In this document: positions 1 through 5,876 of the stretch, in pieces | Numbering within the stretch: position 1 is the stretch's first letter | Layout of the letters: each line of letters begins with the position of its first letter | Assembly (NCBI GenBank): GCA_020438245.1 | Contig: JAGQUY010000260.1 | Coordinates: 1-5,876, forward strand | Source of the DNA: Bacteroidota bacterium | GTDB taxonomy: Bacteria; CLD3; SB21 | DNA length: 5,876 nt | Direction of reading: 5' to 3' | Made by a program: the position numbers and the translations under genes | Notes under the pieces: generated by a model | Told to the model about the DNA's origin: nothing | The model's database searches: none | What the model saw: only the letters and a program-made list of their open reading frames with translations

Positions 1-1757
1 CACGTGCATTGGGGGTCCAATATGCCTGGGTTGCCGAGTTTACCGGCACCATTACCAGAGTCCGGACGCTTGCATTTTGCTCAGGAGAAGAATGGATAGA
101 AAATTTTGAATACGAGTTGGGCGGGGAACCTTGTGAAAAAGTGTACGAGACGGGCAGCCTCTGTTTGTATCGCGAAGGATTATGCCAATTGTTCCCAACC
201 GATCCGAATCTGCCGAAACTCAAGGCGGAAAGTTACCTTGGGATTCCACTGATAACGTCGGACAACCGGACCTTGGGTCATATTGCCGCGATTGATACAA
301 AGCCCATGATTGGGGAAGAACGAGATATATCTATTTTCAAAATTTTTGCAAATCGCGCGCTCGCGGAGCTTGAACGATTACAGGCCGAACGGGTTGTGGA
401 AACCAGCCGACAACAACTGGCCGGCATTCTGGATTCCGCGATGGATGCCGTGGTTGTCCTGGATCGAGCCGGCCGGATCAAATTCGTCAATCGTGCTGCC
501 GAAGAGATTTTTCTCTTTGACGGCAGTGCGATCATAGGAACATCGTTCGAAGGATTCATGACCGATGCATTTGCTCGCGCGGTCTCCGCATTTTCTTCGA
601 GTGAGGATAGGTCGTCCTGGCTGCCAAAAGGTCTCTCAGCCCGGAGATCTGATGGGAGTCTATTTTCCGTGGAAGCTACCATGTCGCGTGCGGTAATGGG
701 GACCGATACAGCGTTTACGCTGATTCTTAGGGACCTGACTGAAAGAGAAAAGACTGAAGGAGAAATTCGACGGCTGCAGAATGAAAACCTGACTCTGGCC
801 GAGGAACTAAGATATCACTACAACGTTGACGAAGTTATCGGTCGATCGGCTGCCCTGCAGAAATGCATGCAACAGGTGCAACGGGTCGCCACAACCGACT
901 CCACCGTTCTTCTTACGGGTGAAACAGGCACCGGCAAAGAGCTATTTGCCAGGTTGATTCACACCCTCAGCAACCGGCGTGACAAGGTCATGATCAAGCT
1001 CAATTGCGCCGCCCTGCCTGCAAGTCTTGTCGAAAGTGAACTCTTTGGACATGAAAAGGGGGCTTTTACAGGCGCCGTTGCGCGAAAAAAAGGCCGCTTT
1101 GAACTTGCAGATGAGGGTACGCTTTTTCTCGACGAAGTTGGAGAATTGTCGCCAGAAATTCAGTCCAAGCTGCTCCGTGTATTGCAGGAGCAGGAATTTG
1201 AGCGTCTCGGGGGCACCGAAACCGTGCGCGTCAGGGTCAGGCTTGTGGCCGCGACAAACAGAAACCTGGAAGAGTCGGTCAAGAGCGGGACGTTCCGTGA
1301 GGATCTTTATTACCGTCTGAATATTTTTCCGATTCATGTGCCACCCTTAAGAGAGCGTTCAGACGACATTCCGCTCTTGTCGCACTACCTTCTTCAGAAA
1401 TTTACCACCCGGATGGGAAAGCCCGACCTTGCACTGGATGCAGATGCTCTGGCGATGCTGTCCCGATACAACTGGCCGGGTAATATTCGAGAGTTGTCCA
1501 ATGTTATGGAACGTGCGGCCATTCTGTGCGATGGCGACAAAATTCGCTCTGAACACATTGGATTGCTTGAGTCTTCGGTTCCCCGCCAAAGCGTTGAATC
1601 TGTAACTCTTGAGGAAGCGGAACGACGGCATATTCTCCGCGCTTTGGAACAATGCGGTGGCGTAGTCGGGGGTAGGACAGGTGCGGCCGCAGTTTTGGGC
1701 ATCAATAGGACGACCCTCCTTTCTAAAATGAAGAAACTTGGTATTACTGCGAAATAA
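1..1757 (+). CDS. Sigma54-dependent enhancer-binding transcriptional activator, GAF-PAS-AAA+-HTH (5' end cut by the window)
   Basis: This is an FhlA/NtrC-class activator that would use ATP hydrolysis to open sigma54 RNA polymerase promoters. The frame is open to the left edge (Arg-Ala precede the TTG at 9), and the first visible residues already read as the start of a GAF fold, so the true start lies upstream. Numbering from the TTG at 9: GAF about 1-125, PAS about 135-245, a charged helical linker 245-270, AAA+ about 274-505, and a Fis-type HTH about 540-580. All AAA+ motifs are intact: Walker A GETGTGKE (304-311), the sigma54-contacting GAFTGA loop (351-356), Walker B Asp375-Glu376, sensor I Asn417, candidate arginine fingers Arg430/Arg436, and WPGNIREL near 489-496. 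The C-terminus carries the GAA..LGI...TL..KMKKLGI recognition helix pattern. There is no receiver domain, so control is probably by ligands of the GAF and PAS domains rather than by phosphorylation. Target genes cannot be read from the protein. Confidence 0.93.
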   Translation, partial: RALGVQYAWVAEFTGTITRVRTLAFCSGEEWIENFEYELGGEPCEKVYETGSLCLYREGLCQLFPTDPNLPKLKAESYLGIPLITSDNRTLGHIAAIDTKPMIGEERDISIFKIFANRALAELERLQAERVVETSRQQLAGILDSAMDAVVVLDRAGRIKFVNRAAEEIFLFDGSAIIGTSFEGFMTDAFARAVSAFSSSEDRSSWLPKGLSARRSDGSLFSVEATMSRAVMGTDTAFTLILRDLTEREKTEGEIRRLQNENLTLAEELRYHYNVDEVIGRSAALQKCMQQVQRVATTDSTVLLTGETGTGKELFARLIHTLSNRRDKVMIKLNCAALPASLVESELFGHEKGAFTGAVARKKGRFELADEGTLFLDEVGELSPEIQSKLLRVLQEQEFERLGGTETVRVRVRLVAATNRNLEESVKSGTFREDLYYRLNIFPIHVPPLRERSDDIPLLSHYLLQKFTTRMGKPDLALDADALAMLSRYNWPGNIRELSNVMERAAILCDGDKIRSEHIGLLESSVPRQSVESVTLEEAERRHILRALEQCGGVVGGRTGAAAVLGINRTTLLSKMKKLGITAK

Positions 1758-1775
1758 CCCTCCAAACGTCGATAT

Positions 1776-1792
1776 TTCGACACTCTGTCGAA
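1776..1792 (+). terminator. Hairpin after the activator gene, possible weak terminator
   Basis: TTCGACA and TGTCGAA pair perfectly (7 bp) around a CTC loop, 19 bases after the activator stop codon, and are followed by TGTTTTGCC. Position and T-run fit an intrinsic terminator, but the stem has only three G:C pairs and the T-run is short. A competing 5-bp hairpin (GTCGA, TATT loop, TCGAC, 1768-1781) shares its right arm with the left arm of this one. If it is not a terminator it may be an RNA processing or protein-binding site. Confidence 0.35.
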
Positions 1793-1834
1793 TGTTTTGC
1801 CATCCATCGAAATCTTTGCAAATTTAAGTTAAAT

Positions 1835-1854
1835 ATTCACAATAACTTGTGAAT
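1835..1854. promoter_or_regulatory. Perfect 8-bp inverted repeat, operator candidate upstream of the hybrid kinase
   Basis: ATTCACAA and TTGTGAAT are exact reverse complements separated by TAAC, giving a 20-base dyad in the AT-rich gap 52 bases before the proposed kinase start. There is no T-run, so it is not a terminator. The size and symmetry suit a dimeric DNA-binding protein. It overlaps the -35-like element of a candidate promoter, which would suit a repressor or a proximal activator. The arms have the opposite polarity to the CRP/FNR TGTGA-N6-TCACA layout. Which protein binds, if any, is unknown. Confidence 0.4.
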
Positions 1855-1874
1855 CGGCATGAACTTTGATTAAT
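1847..1874 (+). promoter_or_regulatory. Weak promoter candidate for the hybrid kinase gene
   Basis: TTGTGA (1847-1852) and ATTAAT (1869-1874), 16 bases apart, each match the sigma70 consensus at four of six positions and would start transcription near 1881. A sigma54-like alternative overlaps: GGCAT at 1856-1860, five bases, then TTGA at 1866-1869. It has the right GG-to-G spacing but GA in place of the -12 GC. Either would leave a short leader before the ATG at 1906 and would exclude the in-frame ATG at 1873. Both matches are poor enough to arise by chance. Confidence 0.2.
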
Positions 1875-1895
1875 GGGCTGGACGTCCTTTAATTC

Positions 1896-1899
1896 GGAG
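1896..1899 (+). promoter_or_regulatory. Ribosome binding site that decides the kinase start
   Basis: GGAG lies six bases before the ATG at 1906. The longer in-frame alternative ATG at 1873 has only TTTGATTA before it and no Shine-Dalgarno match. Starting at 1906 also puts the Met-Ile-Arg-Ile-Leu-Leu-Leu hydrophobic segment at the very N-terminus, as expected for a signal peptide or membrane anchor. Confidence 0.7.
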
Positions 1900-1905
1900 T
1901 TCATA

Positions 1906-4900
1906 ATGATTCGTATTTTGCTTTTGAGTTTGGCTTTGCACAGCTCCCTTGACGTCTTGTTTGCAAATTGGGCGGTCGCCGCGAGGCTATTTTCTAAGTC
2001 GCCAAAGGCCTTTGAAGCCAACCAAGCCGATCAAACTGAAACACCAAAATACACGAATCCTTTGTCGGCCGACTCCGGCGGTTCCTTCGGGTCAGTCGTT
2101 CTTATCGCATTTAAGGTATTCGATCAACCTGTTGATGTGGTTCCAGAGGGTGTGATAACGCTGAAGCAGGAGGAGAACTTCTTCTCGTTTGAATTCGTTG
2201 CATCAGGAATTGCAGATCCTTCGCAAAACAATTACGCCTATCGGCTTGAAGGATTCGACAAGGAGTGGATGTATTCCGGTACAAGGCATTACGCAAGTTA
2301 TACCAATCTGGACGGTGGAGAGTACACTTTCCACGCCAAGACTGCCAGCGCAGACGGTGTCTGGAATGAGAATGGCTTGTCTCTTAAAATACTCATTGTT
2401 CCTGCATGGTGGAATACGTGGACGTTTAGAATCTTGATAATTTTTGTGCTTCTAGGGGTGGTCTTCTTAGCGTTTCGTTTTCGGATCAATATGATTGACA
2501 AACAGCGTCGCTCACTCGAAATCGCAGTGGAGGAAAAAACGGCGCTCCTGAGAGAAACCAATGAGCATCTGCGCAAGTCGGAAGAAACCTTCAGGGCGAT
2601 GGCTGAGAACACGTCCGACATCATTACACGGGTTGATCGAACCTATAGTATCCGGTATTTGAACAATGCGGCCGGAAGGATTGCCGGCGTTACAATGGAA
2701 CTTGGTCTGGGAAGACCTCTCGGGGAATTGGGATTTCCAACGGATCTATTGAATCTCTGGGAATCGACGCTTGATTCCGTATTTCATTCCAAGCAAAACA
2801 AGTTGATGGAGTTCCAATTGCCCAACGGCATCTGGCTCGAATCTCTTATCTGTCCGGAGTTTGACGCCCATGGCGAGGTGGAGACGGCAATTTCTGTTTC
2901 TAGGGATATCACGGTCAGAAAACAAGTTCAAGATGAACTTGGCAAAGCCAAAGAAACAGCCGAAAAAGCTCTTGAAGAAAGCAAACGGCTCACTGCCATA
3001 TTGGAATCGACAACCGACCTCGTCGGTATGGCCGACATGCAGGGCCAGCTGGTGTACATGAATCGTGCCGGTCGCAAACAAATGGGAATTTCCGAAGATC
3101 AATCTCTCGATGGAATTCGTTTCGACTCCCTGTATAGTCCCCAATCCATGCAAACGATGATGGAAATTGGATTGCCCCATGCTGTTAAACACGGCAGCTG
3201 GTCCGGAGAGTTGACCCTACTACATCGACAGACCAAACAAGAAATTCCCGTATCCTTAGTGGGCCTTGTCCACTATGGTTCGGACGGTGCGCCCGCCTTT
3301 CTGTCTGCGATTCTGCGAGACATATCCGAGCAAAAGCACGTGCAGGAAGAGCTGACCGCTGCAAAAAGGACCACTGAAGAGGCATTGGCGGAGGCCCGCA
3401 GGCTTGCAGAAATAATAGAGAGTACGACTGACTACGTAGGAATAGCCGATTTGGAGGGAAACAGCCTTTATGTAAACCGGGCCGGTTTGCGAATGGTAGG
3501 CAAAGATGAAAACATCAAACATCACTTCAACGTCGCCATGTGTCATCCAGAAAGCGTTCGTCCGGCCTTGATGGGAGTGTTGGGAGGGGTTCTGCAGGGA
3601 ATTCCATGGACAGGCGAAACGCTTATTGCACACAGGGACGGACATGAAATTCCGGTGTCGGCGGCCATATTTCCTTTGCGGGACAGTTCCGGAGAAATCA
3701 ACGCAGCCGCTGCCATGTTTCGCGACATAACCCGACAAAAACAGGACGAATTGGACCTGCAGGAAGCCAAGGAACAGGCCGAAATTGCCAATCGCGCCAA
3801 GAGTCAATTTCTGGCAAACATGAGCCATGAACTCAGAACACCGCTAAATGGAATTCTCGGCTACACACAGATTCTTCAGAAAGACAAACATCTCCTGCCA
3901 GTTCACAAAGAACAGGTGTCGGTGATCGAAAGCTGCGGAGAACACCTGCTTAACTTGATCAATGAAGTACTCGATCTGAGTAAAATTGAATCGGGGCGCA
4001 TGGATCTGGCCGTATCGGATTTCAACTTCACTGATTTTTTGGAAGGCATCGCCGAGATGATCGGTATTCGGGCCCGTCAAAAGGGCCTCACCTTCATGTT
4101 CGAGGTTATTTCTCCGCTGCCGATTGCGGTCCGTGCCGACGAAAAGCGTTTGCGCCAGATTCTGATCAACCTGCTTGCCAATGCGGTGAAATATACCGAT
4201 GAAGGCGGGGTCGTTTTGAAAGTCGGCTATCTTGAAGAGCGGATGTGCTTTCAGGTCGAGGATACAGGCGTCGGAATTCCAGAAGAGAAGCTACGGGATA
4301 TCTTTCTGCCCTTTTACCAGGTTCATGATGCAAAACGAAGCATTGACGGAAGCGGCCTCGGTCTTGCCATCACTCATCAGTTGGTGGAACTTATGGGCGG
4401 TGATCTGGATGTCAAGAGTGAACAGGGCAAGGGCAGTATTTTCAGATTAAGAATCTCGCTTACCGAGTTGGATTCGGCAGTTGTGGAAAGCGCACCGGCC
4501 GTCCGGTCGGCTATAGGCTACAGCGGCAGCAGAAAGCGGGTCCTGATTGCCGATGACAAAGTGGAGAACCGGTCTGTCCTTGTTCACATGCTTCGAGCCT
4601 TGGGATTCGATTGCCGGGAAGCAACGGACGGACACGGCTGTCTTCAAATCCTTTCCGAATGGACACCCGATATCATCTTTATGGATCTTCGTATGCCGGT
4701 TCTGAGTGGATTCGAAACAACCAAACGCATTCGGACCATGGAGGAGTACGACAAGGTTCCCATTGTGGCTATTTCGGCGAGTGCCTTCGACTTCACCAAA
4801 CAGGAGAGCCTGGACGCAGGGTGTGACGATTTTATATCAAAACCGTTTCGCGAAAAACAACTACTGGAGATACTGGGACACTTTCTAAGAATCGAGTGGC

Positions 4901-5172
4901 TATATGCCTCGGAAGATACGCCGTCTGCCATCGATGAGAACAGCCAGCCTCATCTTCCGCAATTTCGCACGCTCAAACAACTGTATGAGTTTGCAAATAT
5001 GGGTGACTTGGAAGGTCTTATGGCACATCTGGATGCACTCTCGAAAGACGACTCCCTGTTGCCCTTTGCGAACTATCTGAGTGCCCCGGCGAGAAATTTC
5101 GAATTGTTGAAGGTGCGCGAGCTGTTAAAGAACTGGATGGAGCAAACGGCAGTTGATGAGGTCGAAACATGA
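1906..5172 (+). CDS. Membrane hybrid sensor histidine kinase: Y_Y_Y, three PAS, HisKA, HATPase_c, receiver
   Basis: This 1088-residue protein would autophosphorylate on histidine in response to extracytoplasmic and PAS-sensed cues. Numbering from the ATG at 1906: a signal peptide or anchor at 1-26 (AVA-like cleavage motif near 25), a periplasmic Y_Y_Y domain about 63-165 ending in VPAWWNTWTFR, and a transmembrane helix about 174-192. PAS domains follow at about 224-339, 360-476 and 499-612, joined by charged helical linkers. HisKA has the H-box SHELRTPLNG with phospho-accepting His641. HATPase_c has the N-box with Asn755 and Asn759, G1 DTGVGI from Asp786, and G2 GSGLGL from Gly815. The receiver, about 877-996, has acidic Asp883/Asp884, phospho-acceptor Asp927, Ser957 and Lys979. 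All catalytic motifs are intact. A helical tail (about 1019-1079) ends the protein and has no HxxKG-type Hpt motif. Y_Y_Y kinases usually carry a long beta-propeller before Y_Y_Y; here only some 35 low-complexity residues precede it. The ligand is unknown. Confidence 0.95.
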   Translation: MIRILLLSLALHSSLDVLFANWAVAARLFSKSPKAFEANQADQTETPKYTNPLSADSGGSFGSVVLIAFKVFDQPVDVVPEGVITLKQEENFFSFEFVASGIADPSQNNYAYRLEGFDKEWMYSGTRHYASYTNLDGGEYTFHAKTASADGVWNENGLSLKILIVPAWWNTWTFRILIIFVLLGVVFLAFRFRINMIDKQRRSLEIAVEEKTALLRETNEHLRKSEETFRAMAENTSDIITRVDRTYSIRYLNNAAGRIAGVTMELGLGRPLGELGFPTDLLNLWESTLDSVFHSKQNKLMEFQLPNGIWLESLICPEFDAHGEVETAISVSRDITVRKQVQDELGKAKETAEKALEESKRLTAILESTTDLVGMADMQGQLVYMNRAGRKQMGISEDQSLDGIRFDSLYSPQSMQTMMEIGLPHAVKHGSWSGELTLLHRQTKQEIPVSLVGLVHYGSDGAPAFLSAILRDISEQKHVQEELTAAKRTTEEALAEARRLAEIIESTTDYVGIADLEGNSLYVNRAGLRMVGKDENIKHHFNVAMCHPESVRPALMGVLGGVLQGIPWTGETLIAHRDGHEIPVSAAIFPLRDSSGEINAAAAMFRDITRQKQDELDLQEAKEQAEIANRAKSQFLANMSHELRTPLNGILGYTQILQKDKHLLPVHKEQVSVIESCGEHLLNLINEVLDLSKIESGRMDLAVSDFNFTDFLEGIAEMIGIRARQKGLTFMFEVISPLPIAVRADEKRLRQILINLLANAVKYTDEGGVVLKVGYLEERMCFQVEDTGVGIPEEKLRDIFLPFYQVHDAKRSIDGSGLGLAITHQLVELMGGDLDVKSEQGKGSIFRLRISLTELDSAVVESAPAVRSAIGYSGSRKRVLIADDKVENRSVLVHMLRALGFDCREATDGHGCLQILSEWTPDIIFMDLRMPVLSGFETTKRIRTMEEYDKVPIVAISASAFDFTKQESLDAGCDDFISKPFREKQLLEILGHFLRIEWLYASEDTPSAIDENSQPHLPQFRTLKQLYEFANMGDLEGLMAHLDALSKDDSLLPFANYLSAPARNFELLKVRELLKNWMEQTAVDEVET

Positions 5173-5225
5173 CGCCGCGCGTCATGACGTTCAACGAATC
5201 AGGACAACGCCGGATTCCATGACGT
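5168..5225. repeat. CATGACG repeat cluster with a hairpin spanning the kinase stop codon
   Basis: CATGACG occurs in direct orientation at 5168, 5183 and 5218, the last two extended to CATGACGT, and inverted as CGTCATG at 5180-5186. The first direct and the inverted copy form an 8-bp perfect hairpin, CATGACGC / CGC loop / GCGTCATG (5168-5186), that includes the kinase TGA at 5170-5172. CGTCATGACG at 5180-5189 is also a perfect 10-base palindrome. No T-run follows, so an intrinsic terminator is unlikely. The cluster sits just upstream of a promoter-like element and the cyclase start, so protein-binding sites are plausible. The function is inferred only. Confidence 0.4.
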
Positions 5226-5230
5226 AAGCG

Positions 5231-5245
5231 TGGCACGAAAACTGT
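5231..5245 (+). promoter_or_regulatory. Sigma54-like (-24/-12) promoter candidate before the receiver-cyclase gene
   Basis: TGGCACG at 5231-5237 matches the sigma54 -24 element exactly. At the required distance the -12 element reads CTGT (5242-5245) instead of TTGC, so the nearly invariant GC is GT. Transcription would start near 5257, about 20 bases before the ATG. A sigma54 activator gene lies about 3.5 kb upstream in the same window, which makes the match more interesting, but the -12 mismatch could abolish function. The gene may instead be co-transcribed with the kinase. Confidence 0.3.
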
Positions 5246-5276
5246 TACCAAATAAGTACTCAACCTCTGGAGAACC

Positions 5277-5876
5277 ATGAGAGAAAAAAGCGTTGTTTTG
5301 ATTGTCGACGACAATCCCACAAATCTTAGCGTACTATTTAATGCGCTCAGAGATTCTGAATTCAAAGTGTTGGCGGCCCAGGATGGGGCCAGTGCCATTC
5401 AACAGGCACAGCACATCAAGCCTGATATTATTCTTCTTGATGTAATGATGCCGGGCTTGAACGGATTTGAAACCTGCAAACGAATCAAGGACAACCCCGA
5501 AACTCGCGATATTCCAGTCATCTTTATGACCGCCCTCAGCGACATCAACGATAAAGTGAACGGATTCAATGTCGGCGCAGTGGACTATGTCACCAAACCC
5601 CTGCAGCACGAAGAAGTTGTAATGCGTCTTTCCACCCATCTCCGGTTACGCCAAATGAGCGAACTTTTGCGAAACAAGAATGCCGAGATGGATATGGCGA
5701 ACCGTGAACTGAAGAAGAACTTCGACGAAGTAACGCGTCTCCAAAATATCGTAAAATCATACCTTTCGAATCGTGCCTGGCAAAGCATCGAAACGGCAGG
5801 TATTCAAAAGACGGAAAACGGAGCTGTAGAAGCGGAAACGCTGACGGTGATGATGTGCGACATCGAAGGATTTACT
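5277..5876 (+). CDS. Receiver-domain protein with C-terminal class III adenylate/guanylate cyclase domain (3' end cut by the window)
   Basis: This response regulator would have nucleotide cyclase output, making cAMP or cGMP under phosphorylation control. The 200 visible codons start at an ATG preceded by GGAGA (5269-5273) and contain no stop. A CheY-like receiver covers about residues 5-122: acidic Asp11/Asp12, phospho-acceptor Asp55 in LLDVMMPG, Thr85, and Lys107-Pro108. A charged helix of about 125-160 probably forms a dimeric coiled coil. Then comes SYLSNRAWQSIETAG, the segment that typically precedes cyclase domains, and TLTVMMCDIEGFT, which matches the first strand of class III cyclases; Asp195 would be the first metal-binding aspartate. 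The window ends there, so the second metal Asp, the substrate-specifying residues and the transition-state Asn/Arg cannot be checked. The gene follows the hybrid kinase by 104 bases on the same strand, making the kinase its likely partner. An inactive or divergent cyclase remains possible. Confidence 0.87.
   Translation, partial: MREKSVVLIVDDNPTNLSVLFNALRDSEFKVLAAQDGASAIQQAQHIKPDIILLDVMMPGLNGFETCKRIKDNPETRDIPVIFMTALSDINDKVNGFNVGAVDYVTKPLQHEEVVMRLSTHLRLRQMSELLRNKNAEMDMANRELKKNFDEVTRLQNIVKSYLSNRAWQSIETAGIQKTENGAVEAETLTVMMCDIEGFT

Noticed and set aside
942..1807. Minus-strand open frames of 131, 97 and 137 codons opposite the activator AAA+ and HTH regions
   Set aside because: They are antisense shadows of strongly conserved AAA+ and HTH coding sequence, with no domain signature.
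1835..1854. CRP/FNR-type binding site
   Set aside because: The half-sites are TTCACAA and TTGTGAA around four bases, the reverse of the TGTGA-N6-TCACA arrangement, so the site is listed only as an unassigned dyad.
1873..1905. Longer kinase start at the in-frame ATG at 1873, adding 11 residues
   Set aside because: It has no Shine-Dalgarno match, adds polar residues ahead of the hydrophobic N-terminal segment, and lies within the candidate promoter. The ATG at 1906 has GGAG six bases upstream.
3256..3828. Minus-strand open frame of 190 codons, and a 148-codon one at 2746-3192
   Set aside because: Both lie wholly inside the kinase PAS region, whose plus-strand protein is clearly conserved. Their translations show no recognisable domain.
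4960..5142. Hpt phosphotransfer domain at the kinase C-terminus
   Set aside because: Helical character fits, but there is no HxxKG-type motif around any histidine in the tail.
5168..5186. Intrinsic terminator of the kinase gene
   Set aside because: The hairpin is stable and GC-rich but is followed by ACGTTCAACG with no T-run, and it overlaps the stop codon.
5018..5788. Minus-strand open frames across the kinase end and the receiver-cyclase gene
   Set aside because: The plus strand at 5277-5876 encodes an unmistakable receiver and cyclase start. The antisense translations are composition artefacts.

Overview
The window holds three consecutive plus-strand genes, all signal-transduction proteins; both outer genes run off the window edges. 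No RNA genes, mobile elements, CRISPR arrays or transposon ends were seen. Base composition looks close to half G+C and codon use looks uniform. A sigma54 activator, a Y_Y_Y-type hybrid histidine kinase and a receiver-cyclase side by side suggest a Gram-negative-type bacterium rich in signalling genes, such as Desulfobacterota/deltaproteobacteria, Leptospirales, Acidobacteria or Verrucomicrobia. The sequence alone does not settle which, and I do not name a species.

Layout: (1) From the left edge to 1757 is the C-terminal 584 or so codons of a GAF-PAS-AAA+-HTH sigma54 enhancer-binding activator of the FhlA/NtrC class. (2) Bases 1758-1905 are a non-coding gap with a hairpin (1776-1792) that may be a weak terminator, a perfect 8-bp inverted repeat (1835-1854) that looks like an operator, and weak promoter candidates. 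(3) Bases 1906-5172 encode a 1088-residue membrane hybrid histidine kinase: signal peptide or anchor, periplasmic Y_Y_Y domain, one transmembrane helix, three PAS domains, HisKA, HATPase_c, receiver and a C-terminal helical tail. Its Y_Y_Y domain lacks the beta-propeller that normally precedes it. (4) Bases 5173-5276 are a gap with repeated CATGACG words, a hairpin over the kinase stop codon and a sigma54-like promoter candidate. (5) From 5277 to the right edge is a receiver protein that breaks off at the first metal-binding motif of a class III adenylate/guanylate cyclase domain.

The simplest reading is a local signalling module. The hybrid kinase would sense an extracytoplasmic or membrane-linked cue plus PAS-bound cues, and the downstream receiver-cyclase would turn phosphorylation into a cyclic nucleotide signal. 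The upstream activator may control one or both genes. Domain assignments are strong; the wiring between the proteins is inference from gene order.
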